The notes beneath the pieces are model-generated. The model did no database searches. It worked only from the letters and a program-made list of their open reading frames with translations, and was not told the origin of the DNA. A stretch of DNA of 64,000 bases from Nostoc sp. JL33 (lineage in GTDB: Bacteria; Cyanobacteriota; Cyanobacteriia; Cyanobacteriales; Nostocaceae): contig NZ_JABXKP010000078.1 in the NCBI RefSeq assembly GCF_017114985.1, forward strand, positions 1 to 64,000, in the 5' to 3' direction. This document shows positions 17,336 through 26,111 of the stretch, one piece after another. Every line of letters starts with the position of its first letter. Within the stretch, counting starts at the first letter, position 1. The position numbers and the translations under genes are program-made.

Positions 17336-18652
17336 ATGAATATCTTATTTAACCCAAAATTCCGCCTTGCAGTAGGTTGTGCTGGTTTATTATTTGTCAG
17401 TTTAGCGAGTAGCCATCTATATACTCAGTCAAAAAATAAACAGCTAGTTCAACAAGATCAGTCCTTTAGTCAGCAAAAAAATTTTGCCCCACTTCAATCA
17501 CAGATTTACCTTACTTCCAAATTTCAAAATCCTTTTGTCGCTCAACAAACATCTGATCAGATTATCGCCAAGCAAAACGCTTTTTCATCTTCGGATAATT
17601 TGTTAGCAGCATCTGCACCCTATCCAGTTGTCGATGAGTTCAAAAAATATAAATTTAGCATTAATGGCAGCCAGGTTGTTACTCCAGCCAAGCTGCCAAG
17701 TAGTAAGGTTAACTTCAATCAAAAAGATTTATTAACGGTTCTCGTTAATACTAGAAAATATTTTCAAGACTACGCTTCAGCAGACCCAGATATTCTGCGT
17801 ACAGGGATGCTTACCACCCAAGGGGTTACTGTGCCAGATGTTCTCAAAACTTTGGATTTCATGATTGCTATCTTAAAGGAGGATGTTGCTAATAATCGAG
17901 CTACTCGTTTACAAGACCCTAAATTTATCAATACCAATTTTCGAGTCATTAAATGGTCTGCCTACAACCCAAATAATAAACAGCAAAAACAATTACGAAT
18001 TACCAAATATGCTGTCTTTACTCACCCCGGTTCTCGCAAGAAAACCTCTACCTTTAATACACCAATTTATAGCTTAAAAGACAACTCTAATAGCGATAAG
18101 TTCTACACTCGATACACAAAGCAGGATGTTTTGTCGGGTATTTATGAACCAGGTGGTAAAGAATTTGGAAAAGTTACAAGTCTCGCTTATCTAACCAGGA
18201 ATGGCTTAGAAGAGGCAATTATGGAAGGAACAATACTGATTAATTTTACAGATGGTTATCAGGCATTTTTTAATGTAGATAGAAATAATGGAATGTCTTA
18301 TATTCGCGGATTGAAGGCAACAGCACAAAAGCGTTATTGGTATTTTCGAGAAGTTGATGCTATTAAAGGCTATGGATACAAAATAGATGCAAAAATTTCT
18401 ATCAAACCCGGAGTCACTTTTGCCGGAGATGTTTTGAATATCGGTTTAGGTAAAGTGATTGTGATTGAGCATACTCAAGGTGGTCGCAAACATCTGCAAA
18501 TGGGAGTCATCGCCGATACAGGCGGAGCATTTTTACCCAATCTTTATCAACTCGATTTTTTGGCAGGTATTTTTAAGAATAAAAAAGATTTTGGGCAGCA
18601 TATCACGCAATTGCCAGACTATGCTACAGCATATTTTTTAGTAAAAAAGTAA
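17336..18652 (+). CDS. Secreted protein with MltA/3D-like C-terminal domain (putative lytic transglycosylase)
   Basis: 438 residues with an N-terminal hydrophobic signal or anchor (about 10-26). No family is obvious at first sight, but the C-terminal two thirds follow the order of MltA lytic transglycosylases: a TKYAVFTHPGSRKKTSTFNTPIYSL segment (split here as TKYAVF and NTPIYSL), YTKQDVLSG, LAYLTRNGLEEAIMEG, INFTDG, and finally a 3D-type motif IADTGGAF with a following YQLDFLAG (about 395-415). In MltA the Asp of the last motif is catalytic; here it would be the Asp in ADTGG. Location directly after murG fits a peptidoglycan role. The assignment is my inference from motif order. Confidence 0.55.
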   Translation: MNILFNPKFRLAVGCAGLLFVSLASSHLYTQSKNKQLVQQDQSFSQQKNFAPLQSQIYLTSKFQNPFVAQQTSDQIIAKQNAFSSSDNLLAASAPYPVVDEFKKYKFSINGSQVVTPAKLPSSKVNFNQKDLLTVLVNTRKYFQDYASADPDILRTGMLTTQGVTVPDVLKTLDFMIAILKEDVANNRATRLQDPKFINTNFRVIKWSAYNPNNKQQKQLRITKYAVFTHPGSRKKTSTFNTPIYSLKDNSNSDKFYTRYTKQDVLSGIYEPGGKEFGKVTSLAYLTRNGLEEAIMEGTILINFTDGYQAFFNVDRNNGMSYIRGLKATAQKRYWYFREVDAIKGYGYKIDAKISIKPGVTFAGDVLNIGLGKVIVIEHTQGGRKHLQMGVIADTGGAFLPNLYQLDFLAGIFKNKKDFGQHITQLPDYATAYFLVKK

Positions 18653-18731
18653 TGCATTGACTTGATGTCAAATATCTAGGCACTGGTCAAAATAATTCGT
18701 AATGACGGCGAACGTCATTACGAATTAGTAA

Positions 18732-19094
18732 TTATTTGGTCAACAGTTCTAAGTTGTGACCATTGGGATCATAAAAATAGAAGCCACGACCTTGCTTCCG
18801 GTGGTTAATTTGTCCTTTATTCTGATGCATGGGGTCGCTAGTGTATTCAATGCCCGCCTCTTTGATGCGTGCAAAAATTGCATCAAATTCCTCATCACTG
18901 ACATGGAAGGCATAATGATGCGACTCAAACGCTTCGGCATCGGCGAAGTCGAGTGTCAGTGCATCATTTATATGTACAGCAGCGAAGTGGCCAACGGGAA
19001 CCTCGACCTCTAAACCAAAAATTTTTGCAAAGAACCTCGCCGATGCTTCCTTGTCATGTACGGGTACTATGGTGTGATTTAAAGTAATTGTCAT
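18732..19094 (-). CDS. VOC family (glyoxalase/bleomycin resistance) protein
   Basis: 120 residues forming one vicinal-oxygen-chelate unit with paired beta-alpha-beta-beta-beta modules. Putative metal ligands: His in TLNHTIVPV (near residue 6), His in HYAFHVS, and Glu in HNLELLTK at the C-terminus. It could be a small dioxygenase or lyase; the substrate cannot be predicted. Single gene, no operon partner. Confidence 0.85.
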   Translation of the reverse strand: MTITLNHTIVPVHDKEASARFFAKIFGLEVEVPVGHFAAVHINDALTLDFADAEAFESHHYAFHVSDEEFDAIFARIKEAGIEYTSDPMHQNKGQINHRKQGRGFYFYDPNGHNLELLTK

Positions 19095-19811
19095 GTCACA
19101 CTTCCCCTCCTAATTTCGGTAATAATTCATTTCAACTCTCTATTCAGAGTCGATAAGAACAATGTTCCTTTCTATTTTATCTTTTCAGCGCTAACACCAG
19201 AGTAAATATATCGGAATCCGGTTTGATTTTTGAACAAAATTAAGTATTTGTAGCGACTGTCTTAATTGTCAAGTGCGATCGCCTGATGTTGGCGACTGTT
19301 TTAAAAGTCAAGCGTTCGCTTTGTTTGTTGAGATTTATGAAGGCGATGCCTACGGCGGGCTGCGCCGGAGCACCTGTATACTTGATCGCGGTGCGACAAA
19401 GTTAAGAGTACTTCAACACGATATTTGAGTACCTGAATACGATATTTGAGTACCTGAATACGATATTTGAGTACCTGAACACGATATTTGAGTACCTGAA
19501 CACGATATTTGAGTACCTGAACACGATATTTGAGTACCTGAACACGATATTTGAGTACTTCAACACGATATTTGAGTACTTCAACACGATATTTGAGTAC
19601 TTCAACACGATATTTGAGGTATCTGTTTTAACGCGATGTTGAAAGCGATCGCTCAGACATCGAGATCAAAAGTGCGATGCAATCGATATTGTACGGTACG
19701 TTATCGGCGTGAGTACAGCACCAAATCCTTAAGAATAATCTCGTACTCTCAGCGATAATCAGAAATAAGCAAAACTAATAACTTCTATCAGTTTTACTGA
19801 AGTAATAAAAC
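19095..19811. other. Intergenic region upstream of psbA, dominated by repeats
   Basis: No gene seen. It holds HIP1 sites, a GGCGATGCCTACGGCGGGC-type repeat near 19339, and the 21-bp array at 19406-19615. The last 200 bp before psbA are AT-rich and likely regulatory. Confidence 0.6.
19406..19615. repeat. 21-bp tandem repeat array, 10 units
   Basis: Ten contiguous 21-bp units of GAGTACYTSAAYACGATATTT type. The period equals that of the arrays at 4110, 43103, 51598 and 62371, but the sequence is unrelated. Frames through it are open but not genes. Confidence 0.96.
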
Positions 19812-19841
19812 TTGATAAAAAATTGTAAAGCATTGTAAAGT
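19812..19841 (+). promoter_or_regulatory. Possible psbA promoter
   Basis: TTGATA at 19812-19817 and TAAAGT at 19836-19841 are spaced 18 bp apart with a TG just upstream of the -10 element. This would give a leader of roughly 55 nt before the psbA ATG, similar to other cyanobacterial psbA genes. Inferred only from consensus. Confidence 0.35.
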
Positions 19842-19902
19842 AGATTCACAGGCAAAAACAAAACTGCCTGATTCATAAATAACTAACCGCACTTATAAAA
19901 CC

Positions 19903-20985
19903 ATGACAACAACCTTACAACGTCGCGAAAGCGCCAACGTATGGGATCGGTTCTGCGAGTGGATCACCAGCACCAACAACCGTATTTACATCGGTTGGTT
20001 CGGCGTAGTCATGATCCCCACCCTGCTAGCCGCCACTGCTTGCTTCGTAATCGCCTTCATCGCCGCACCTCCAGTAGACATCGATGGAATCCGTGAACCT
20101 GTTGCAGGTTCCTTAATCTACGGAAACAACATCATCTCTGGTGCAGTAGTACCTTCCTCCAACGCTATCGGCTTGCACTTCTACCCAATTTGGGAAGCAG
20201 CTTCTCTAGATGAGTGGTTGTACAACGGCGGCCCTTACCAATTGGTAATTTTCCACTTCCTGATTGGCATATTCTGCTACATGGGTCGTGAATGGGAACT
20301 ATCCTACCGCTTAGGAATGCGTCCTTGGATTGCGATCGCCTACTCAGCACCAGTAGCAGCAGCAAGTGCAGTATTCTTGGTATACCCCATCGGACAAGGT
20401 TCTTTCTCTGATGGTATGCCCTTGGGTATTTCTGGAACATTCAACTTCATGATCGTGTTCCAAGCAGAACACAACATCTTAATGCACCCCTTCCACCAAT
20501 TAGGTGTAGCAGGTGTATTCGGCGGAAGTTTGTTCTCTGCAATGCACGGTTCTCTTGTTACTTCTTCCTTAGTTCGTGAAACTACCGAAACTGAGTCCCT
20601 TAACTACGGTTACAAGTTCGGTCAAGAAGAAGAAACCTACAACATCGTTGCAGCCCACGGCTACTTCGGTCGCTTAATCTTCCAATACGCTTCCTTCAAC
20701 AACAGCCGCAGCTTGCACTTCTTCTTAGCAGCGTGGCCTGTAATCGGCATCTGGTTTACCGCCTTGGGTGTAAGCACAATGGCGTTCAACTTGAACGGTT
20801 TCAACTTTAACCAATCAATCATTGATTCTGAAGGTCGTGTGATTGCAACTTGGGCAGATGTAATCAACCGGGCTAACCTGGGTATGGAAGTAATGCACGA
20901 GCGCAACGCTCACAACTTCCCCCTAGATTTGGCTGCTGGTGATTTTGCTCCTGTAGCTCTAACCGCTCCTGCTATCAACGGTTAA
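19903..20985 (+). CDS. psbA: Photosystem II D1 protein, Glu130 (high-light type) form
   Basis: 360 residues, full length. D1 binds the PSII reaction-centre cofactors in the thylakoid membrane. Key residues are all in place: Y161 (YZ), D170, E189, H190, H198 (P680 ligand), H332, E333, H337, D342, and the cleavage site after A344 followed by a 16-residue C-terminal extension. Residue 130 is Glu (CYMGREWEL), the form that in other cyanobacteria marks the high-light isoform rather than the Gln130 low-light form. Codon use is biased to highly expressed codons. A strong hairpin terminator follows. Confidence 0.98.
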   Translation: MTTTLQRRESANVWDRFCEWITSTNNRIYIGWFGVVMIPTLLAATACFVIAFIAAPPVDIDGIREPVAGSLIYGNNIISGAVVPSSNAIGLHFYPIWEAASLDEWLYNGGPYQLVIFHFLIGIFCYMGREWELSYRLGMRPWIAIAYSAPVAAASAVFLVYPIGQGSFSDGMPLGISGTFNFMIVFQAEHNILMHPFHQLGVAGVFGGSLFSAMHGSLVTSSLVRETTETESLNYGYKFGQEEETYNIVAAHGYFGRLIFQYASFNNSRSLHFFLAAWPVIGIWFTALGVSTMAFNLNGFNFNQSIIDSEGRVIATWADVINRANLGMEVMHERNAHNFPLDLAAGDFAPVALTAPAING

Positions 20986-21029
20986 TCATAATCTGAGATA
21001 CGCTCTTCACGCTTATCTATAATTAAAAG

Positions 21030-21057
21030 ACGCTCTCCCGAAAGGGGGGGCGTTTTT
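21030..21057 (+). terminator. psbA intrinsic terminator
   Basis: ACGCTCTCCC, a GAAA loop, then GGGGGGGCGT and TTTTT form a GC-rich hairpin with a U-tract 44 bp downstream of the psbA stop. Confidence 0.88.
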
Positions 21058-21061
21058 GCAT

Positions 21062-21176
21062 TAGACATAGGAGTGAAAAAGAATCTAGAGACGTAGCAGT
21101 GCTTGTAGAGACGTAGCAGTGCTACGTCTCTACAAGGGTTCTGGGTAACGCATATTTAATTTCACTCCTATGTCTA
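21062..21176 (-). mobile_element. MITE-1 copy B
   Basis: A 115-bp copy in reverse orientation, with intact TAGACATAGG/CCTATGTCTA ends and a partial internal duplication of GTAGAGACGTAGCAGTGCT. It lies 4 bp after the psbA terminator. Confidence 0.85.
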
Positions 21177-21365
21177 TTGGGTTAATTGGTACGTTAAGCA
21201 TGGCACTGGTTTCTGAAGTGTAAGAATAGTGATGGGTGTTGCATCAAAACAGACTGCTATAGTTCAGAACTTAGGCAATAATTATCAAAAAGTAAATTTT
21301 ACGGGTAATAATTGCTAGCAGCGCTGATAATTGCCTCAAAGCTCAAGTATAAGGAGAAGCCAAGA

Positions 21366-21875
21366 ATGATTTTACACCGTGGGCGTAGGGTAGTAGCTGC
21401 TTTGTTGCTGTCAGTGGTACTACTGACAACAGCCTGTACTCCAAAAGCACCTGGACGTTTTGACCAGGTGCAAAAAGAAAGTACTCAACAAAAACGCGGT
21501 CAAGCGGTAAGTAAGACCGCAACTCAGGGTAGCGAATTTAATAAACTTTTCCCTGATGCAGGTGATGGCTACCAGCGCGTCTATACCCAAGAGAAAAAAG
21601 GCTTTGCGGAAGCGAAGTTGAAAAAAGGCGGTAAAGATATAGCATTGCTATCTATTTCTGATACCACCAGCACACCGAGTACAGCAGCAAAGTTCTCGAA
21701 GAGTACCAAAAAAATTGGCGGTTATCCCGCAGTAGAAGTTGGTAAGACGCAAACTGCAATTTTGGTAGGTAAGTACCAAGTAAAAGCACTTTCCCGTGAT
21801 TCGTCATTTACAGCTAGCGATCGCGCAGATTGGCTAAAGAAGTTTAATCTTAATGGTCTGGCTAAACTGCAATGA
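21366..21875 (+). CDS. Lipoprotein of unknown function
   Basis: 169 residues from the ATG at 21366, which has AAGGAG about 10 bp upstream; an in-frame upstream extension to 21312 is unlikely to be translated. The N-terminus is a clear lipoprotein signal (RRVVAALLLSVVLLTTAC, Cys near residue 25). The mature part is small, basic and Ser/Thr/Lys-rich, with an alpha-beta pattern and no recognised domain. It precedes another unknown gene by 48 bp on the same strand, and both have AAGGAG ribosome-binding sites, so the two may form an operon. Confidence 0.75.
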   Translation: MILHRGRRVVAALLLSVVLLTTACTPKAPGRFDQVQKESTQQKRGQAVSKTATQGSEFNKLFPDAGDGYQRVYTQEKKGFAEAKLKKGGKDIALLSISDTTSTPSTAAKFSKSTKKIGGYPAVEVGKTQTAILVGKYQVKALSRDSSFTASDRADWLKKFNLNGLAKLQ

Positions 21876-21923
21876 TTTGCACTACGAAGATTCAGATAAT
21901 AAAACCTAAATAAGGAGATTTTT

Positions 21924-22811
21924 GTGAGTAAATCGATTGTTGAGTTGGTTGATCAATTACCAACCGGTGGCTTGACTGTTTCTATGTTGAATTCCCTCGA
22001 TTTTGTTGCTCCCGGACAGTGGCAAAATACCGTCGGTTTTGTCAACACTATTAAAACTGTCACTGGCGAAGACGACGAAGATTTAATTCAGCAAATTGGT
22101 GAAAGAGCAATTTATTTATTCAACGACAAATCCCAAGGATACCAAACAGCCTTGTGGTTATATCAAACCGTTGATGGTACAGATAAAGCGCTTGGTGCAG
22201 CAGCTTTAGCTAACAAAGTCGGTGAGAAAATTCCTCTGTTGGGTTTTTTAAACTCTGTCACTCCCAAACCAGACAAAGCCCAAACCATCGATCTGACATT
22301 AAAATTAGTGGCTGAGTTGGTAGCTTTCTGCCAAATTAACGGCATTCCTGGAGACAGTATTGGGGATTTTGTCGCCTCTTTAGGTGAGTATAGCGGTGAG
22401 TCGCTCATCCGCATGGTGGCATTAGTTTGTGTTGATGGTTTGATCCCTTTGGGCCCAGACTTCATCAGCAAAGCGATATCTGGGCTTAATCAAACAAATC
22501 CCCAGGAGTTAGAAAAAAACTCGACTTTCCAAAATATCAAAGATGTGATTCCAGGGAACAATTCTGGTGGTAAACTCGCTTTTATCGGCGAAAGTTTTGA
22601 CTCAGTTAAAGGTTGGATGAGTGGGTTAGTCAGCGCCAATAATTTAACCCCACAAAAGGTAGTTGGCAACTTACAAAGTTTTGTCGATATTGCCGATGAC
22701 AAGTTAGACTATCTCGCGGCGTTCCTAGATGTAGCAACGAATTATTATGAACACACTGGCACGCAAACTTTAGCACGTCGCTTAATTGAACGGGCGGTAG
22801 CTGAGATTTAG
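21924..22811 (+). CDS. Hypothetical protein, 295 residues
   Basis: Starts at GTG 21924, supported by AAGGAG 7 bp upstream. No signal peptide. The sequence is mostly helical, acidic and low in Arg/Cys, with a hydrophobic patch LIRMVALVCVDGLIPLGPDFI (split: LIRMVALVCV, GLIPLGPDFI) at about 160-180 that could pack in a bundle. I recognise no family. The close spacing to the preceding lipoprotein gene suggests a joint role. Confidence 0.72.
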   Translation: MSKSIVELVDQLPTGGLTVSMLNSLDFVAPGQWQNTVGFVNTIKTVTGEDDEDLIQQIGERAIYLFNDKSQGYQTALWLYQTVDGTDKALGAAALANKVGEKIPLLGFLNSVTPKPDKAQTIDLTLKLVAELVAFCQINGIPGDSIGDFVASLGEYSGESLIRMVALVCVDGLIPLGPDFISKAISGLNQTNPQELEKNSTFQNIKDVIPGNNSGGKLAFIGESFDSVKGWMSGLVSANNLTPQKVVGNLQSFVDIADDKLDYLAAFLDVATNYYEHTGTQTLARRLIERAVAEI

Positions 22812-22947
22812 ATTGATTGGGAATGGGGGAGTAAGAATTTTAGATTTTAGATTTTAGATTTTAGATTTAATCCAAAAGACGCTCCTACGTCGCTCTCCGT
22901 GGCGCTATCGTCAATCCAAAATCCAAAATTAAATTGCCCCATGCCTC

Positions 22948-23667
22948 TTAGGGTAAACGCAAATCTGCTGCGATCGCATACAAGTAAGGTTGAAAAATAG
23001 CCAAGTTTTCCAGTTTCTCAAACTTACCTGTTTGCGTACCTGGGTCAAAGGCAGTGGTAATTACGTAAAGTTTACTACCATCAAAGGCAATATGACCGAT
23101 ATGTTGCTCTTGTACTCCACCTTGTTGGTTGAGTCCGGCGAACCCGTAGCGGATTCCCTGAAGTTTACCAACGGGTACTGGTTGCGGTGGATAGGCTGAG
23201 AAAGTAATCTGTTTTCCATATTCACCCTGACGATCTTTCACAAAAGCAGCGTAGTGGTCTGCAACCCAAGCCTTGAGTGCTGATAATATCTGGGTTTGGT
23301 ATTTGGAACTTTGGTAGTCCACTTGGGAACCAGGTGGAATACCCGCTGCTACAAGTTTCTTTTGAAAATCCTCATTGTTTGCTAGCGGGTAAACGTTAAT
23401 CTCAACTGTACCCAAAACTTCCCCTTTGGAGGAGACACACAATAAAGGCGCATTTCCCTTACAAGCAGCAACTTCCCAGTTAGTTGGAGCCGCAGCACTT
23501 CCCAGGATTTTCTGCCAGATATTTCCTTCGTTAGGGTTGGAAAGTCTTCCAACAGCGAGGGGTTTTACCACTTTGGGTGGAGAAAATTGGGGGAGAATAA
23601 GTTTTGCTCCCACTGGTATTGACACCAGCAAGATAGAACCTAGTAATAAATGATAAAGTCGTAACAT
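22948..23667 (-). CDS. Secreted or anchored hypothetical protein, 239 residues
   Basis: The N-terminus (residues 4-22) is a signal peptide or anchor with no lipobox. The rest is an alpha/beta domain with two cysteines close together (AACKGNAPLLC, about 68-78) that could form a disulfide. FDGSKLYVITTAFDPG near the C-terminus resembles PsbP-like or stress-lipoprotein folds but not strongly enough to name. The gene stands alone. Confidence 0.7.
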   Translation of the reverse strand: MLRLYHLLLGSILLVSIPVGAKLILPQFSPPKVVKPLAVGRLSNPNEGNIWQKILGSAAAPTNWEVAACKGNAPLLCVSSKGEVLGTVEINVYPLANNEDFQKKLVAAGIPPGSQVDYQSSKYQTQILSALKAWVADHYAAFVKDRQGEYGKQITFSAYPPQPVPVGKLQGIRYGFAGLNQQGGVQEQHIGHIAFDGSKLYVITTAFDPGTQTGKFEKLENLAIFQPYLYAIAADLRLP

Positions 23668-24095
23668 TTTATTGAAAATCCAGAGCCAAGGATTGCAGAC
23701 TAACGATATCTACAATACTTTATGGATATACAGGAAGATACATTTATATTGCTGCAAGTTCCGCAAATGGAACTCAACAAACTATCGCTCTTTATTACTC
23801 TGAAAAAACATGGGTTGAACATTCGTGTTACCCAACGAAAGCAAGAATTCTTGGTGTTGGGTTATCCTGCCTTAAGCCGGAGACGCTTCTCTTCTTAGGC
23901 TCCGCCAATGCGTAGCTTGCTTTTCCAACGACAGGCTTTTGTTGCTTGTAATATAAGAGTTACATTTTTAACAAAAAATCGTAATTAACTAGCGATCGCC
24001 CAGGCAATTAGTGTTGTCAACTACCCACCACTGAGCGCGGTACCGCAGAGCGTGGGGGCTGCAAATTAAAAAATATTCATCCTCAAATGCCCCAT
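23668..24095. other. Intergenic region with dispersed repeats
   Basis: No gene seen. It carries the second 42-bp copy (23881-23922) of the repeat at 10458-10499. Near 24020-24060 there is a stretch (ACCCACCACTGAGCG...GTGGGGGC) able to form a hairpin, similar to one near 61925. Confidence 0.6.
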
Positions 24096-24956
24096 TTAGT
24101 TATGCTCAAACTGCGCTAAAATCCTTTCTGCTTCCTTACACAGCACCTCGTGATATTCACCGTTACTAGCCAGCAAACCTCCCCATTGATTGATATCACC
24201 AGTGTTATACTGCAACGGAGTGCCGTCGAAGTGGGTAAATTTACCACCAGCTTCTGTTAAAATCAGTTCTGGGGCTGCCATATCCCAATCTTTGGGCGCA
24301 GACTTGCCGGAAAGGGAAATGTAGATATCTGCCTGTTGCTCGACAATGGTGGCGATTTTGCAGCCTACACTACCCACAGTTTTCTGATTTTGACAGGGTA
24401 AATTTTTTAGTAAGTAATCTAATCGTTGGTTACGATGAGAGCGACTAATGACTAAGGTTAAATCCTCAATTCGTTTGCCTGACGACACTTGTAAAGGAAC
24501 AGAACCATCACGGGTTTCTACAAATGTACCCCCGCCTTTGGTAGCGTAATATAACTTTTCTGTCTCTGGTACTGCCACCACGGCCAAGACTGGGCGTGTT
24601 TCCTTGACTAAAGCAATGTGAACTGCATAGTCTCCAGTTTTTTCGATAAAGTCTCGTGTGCCATCTAAAGGGTCAATTATCCATACCCAAGGGGCGGAAG
24701 GCTGTGCTACACCACTTGGAGATTCATAGGTTTCTTCACTGATATAAGCAAAATCTTCATTACCCAAAGTTGCTTGTAGCCTCTGCAAAATGTATTGACT
24801 CACAGCTACATCGGCAACGGTAACAGGCTCATTCTGTTTATATTGTACTTCTAAATTTGGGTCTTTTGCGGTGCCGTGGTAATATGATCGCAGTATATGT
24901 GCTGCGCCCCAACCTACCTCACGAGCGATCGCTAATATTTCTTGTAAATCTTTCAT
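24096..24956 (-). CDS. cysQ: 3'(2'),5'-bisphosphate nucleotidase CysQ-like (inositol monophosphatase family)
   Basis: 286 residues, Mg2+-dependent Li+-sensitive phosphatase fold. The metal-binding motifs are visible: EET near residue 78, DPLDGTRDFI near 97, and WDMAAPELILTEAGG near 222. CysQ removes the 3'-phosphate of PAP formed during sulfate assimilation; substrates such as inositol phosphate or fructose-1,6-bisphosphate are possible in this superfamily. The VTVADVAVSQYI segment is typical of CysQ. Moderate confidence in the specific substrate. Confidence 0.82.
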   Translation of the reverse strand: MKDLQEILAIAREVGWGAAHILRSYYHGTAKDPNLEVQYKQNEPVTVADVAVSQYILQRLQATLGNEDFAYISEETYESPSGVAQPSAPWVWIIDPLDGTRDFIEKTGDYAVHIALVKETRPVLAVVAVPETEKLYYATKGGGTFVETRDGSVPLQVSSGKRIEDLTLVISRSHRNQRLDYLLKNLPCQNQKTVGSVGCKIATIVEQQADIYISLSGKSAPKDWDMAAPELILTEAGGKFTHFDGTPLQYNTGDINQWGGLLASNGEYHEVLCKEAERILAQFEHN

Positions 24957-25091
24957 TAATTTGGCCTGATCTAAAAATATGTATAACCTGATTAGAGGCG
25001 CACAGCGATGCTTACTTAGTTTAACTAATTACTAATGGGCTACGCTCCGCTACGCTAACGCAATTCGTAATTGGAAGTCTTTAATTACGAA

Positions 25092-25982
25092 TTATTTTAA
25101 ATCCATCCAGCGCCGGGTGCCAAAAGATTTACAGGAATCAGCAGCAATATTAACTGCCAGTGCCAGTGCATCAGTAAAACTTTCCCTTAAAATGTAATCA
25201 CAGAAAGCACCGTGGAAAATATCTCCAGCCCCTAATGTATCAACCGCTTGAATCTGCGGCACATCTACGATACCAGTTTTAGTGCAACTCAAGTATTCAA
25301 TTGGTTTTTGTCCGTGGGTAATGGCGATGTGAGGAATGTCAAATCCACCCAGATAGGCAAAAATGTCTTCTCCAGTCTGGCAGTTGGGGGGATAAAAATT
25401 AGCCGAACAGATGGCATAATCTACAAATGGCAGAATTTGCTCAAATCCAGGTTTCCAACTACCACCATCGATCACTACTGGGATATTCTTGGCTTTAGCC
25501 ATTTCGGCTATGGAATAACTAACCATCATCTGATGTCCATCAATCAGTACTATATCGACATTTTGCAAAATATCTGGCGGGATAGATGCGCTGCTGGCTT
25601 GAGTTTTGACAGAATTGATCGAAACCACAGCCCGTTCACCCGTGGCTTGGGTGACAATGATTGAGGAGACAGGAGGTGCTAAATCAGTGGTAGGCTCAAG
25701 GTCTGCGATCGCAACTTTGTAATTTGCCAAATCACCTCGAATTAGCTGCGTCATGGGATCAGAACCCACTACACCTAAGACTGTAGCTTGATTACCTAAA
25801 TGGCTGAAAGTCACAGCCGCGTTTGTTGCTGGGCCCCCTGCCGCTACAGTATAGTCAGTAGCAACAATCTTCTGATTATTCTTAGGGGGATCAGCAAGGT
25901 AAATTAAATCTAAGGTTACTAAACCTACAAATAACCCACGAGGCGATTTTGGATTTTGGATTTTGGATTTTAGATTATCCAT
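25092..25982 (-). CDS. PfkB family sugar kinase with repeat-derived N-terminus
   Basis: 296 residues, ribokinase fold. N-terminal glycine motif AAGGPATNAAV near residue 48 and the C-terminal PfkB signature DTLGAGDIFHGAF near 248 with the catalytic Asp. It phosphorylates a sugar or nucleoside; substrate unknown. The first 14 residues (MDNLKSKIQNPKS) are encoded by tandem heptamers TTTTGGA, an STRR-type intergenic repeat, so the start codon itself appears to come from the repeat; homologues would be expected to begin near RGLFVGLVTLDL. Confidence 0.85.
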   Translation of the reverse strand: MDNLKSKIQNPKSPRGLFVGLVTLDLIYLADPPKNNQKIVATDYTVAAGGPATNAAVTFSHLGNQATVLGVVGSDPMTQLIRGDLANYKVAIADLEPTTDLAPPVSSIIVTQATGERAVVSINSVKTQASSASIPPDILQNVDIVLIDGHQMMVSYSIAEMAKAKNIPVVIDGGSWKPGFEQILPFVDYAICSANFYPPNCQTGEDIFAYLGGFDIPHIAITHGQKPIEYLSCTKTGIVDVPQIQAVDTLGAGDIFHGAFCDYILRESFTDALALAVNIAADSCKSFGTRRWMDLK

Positions 25983-26034
25983 TTGTCATATATTTTCGTA
26001 TTGGTGCATAAATTATTATTTTTAACTCTTGTAC

Positions 26035-26088
26035 AGACGCGATGAATCGCGTCTCTCCTGCATAGCATAGACGCGATGAATCGCGTCT
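26035..26088. repeat. Pair of 20-bp palindromes (AGACGCGATGAATCGCGTCT)
   Basis: Two copies at 26035-26054 and 26069-26088 just upstream of rsmI, closely related to the pair at 15218-15273. They would form hairpins in an rsmI leader transcript. Confidence 0.85.
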
Positions 26089-26111
26089 CTACAAACTCCT
26101 AACTCTTACTC

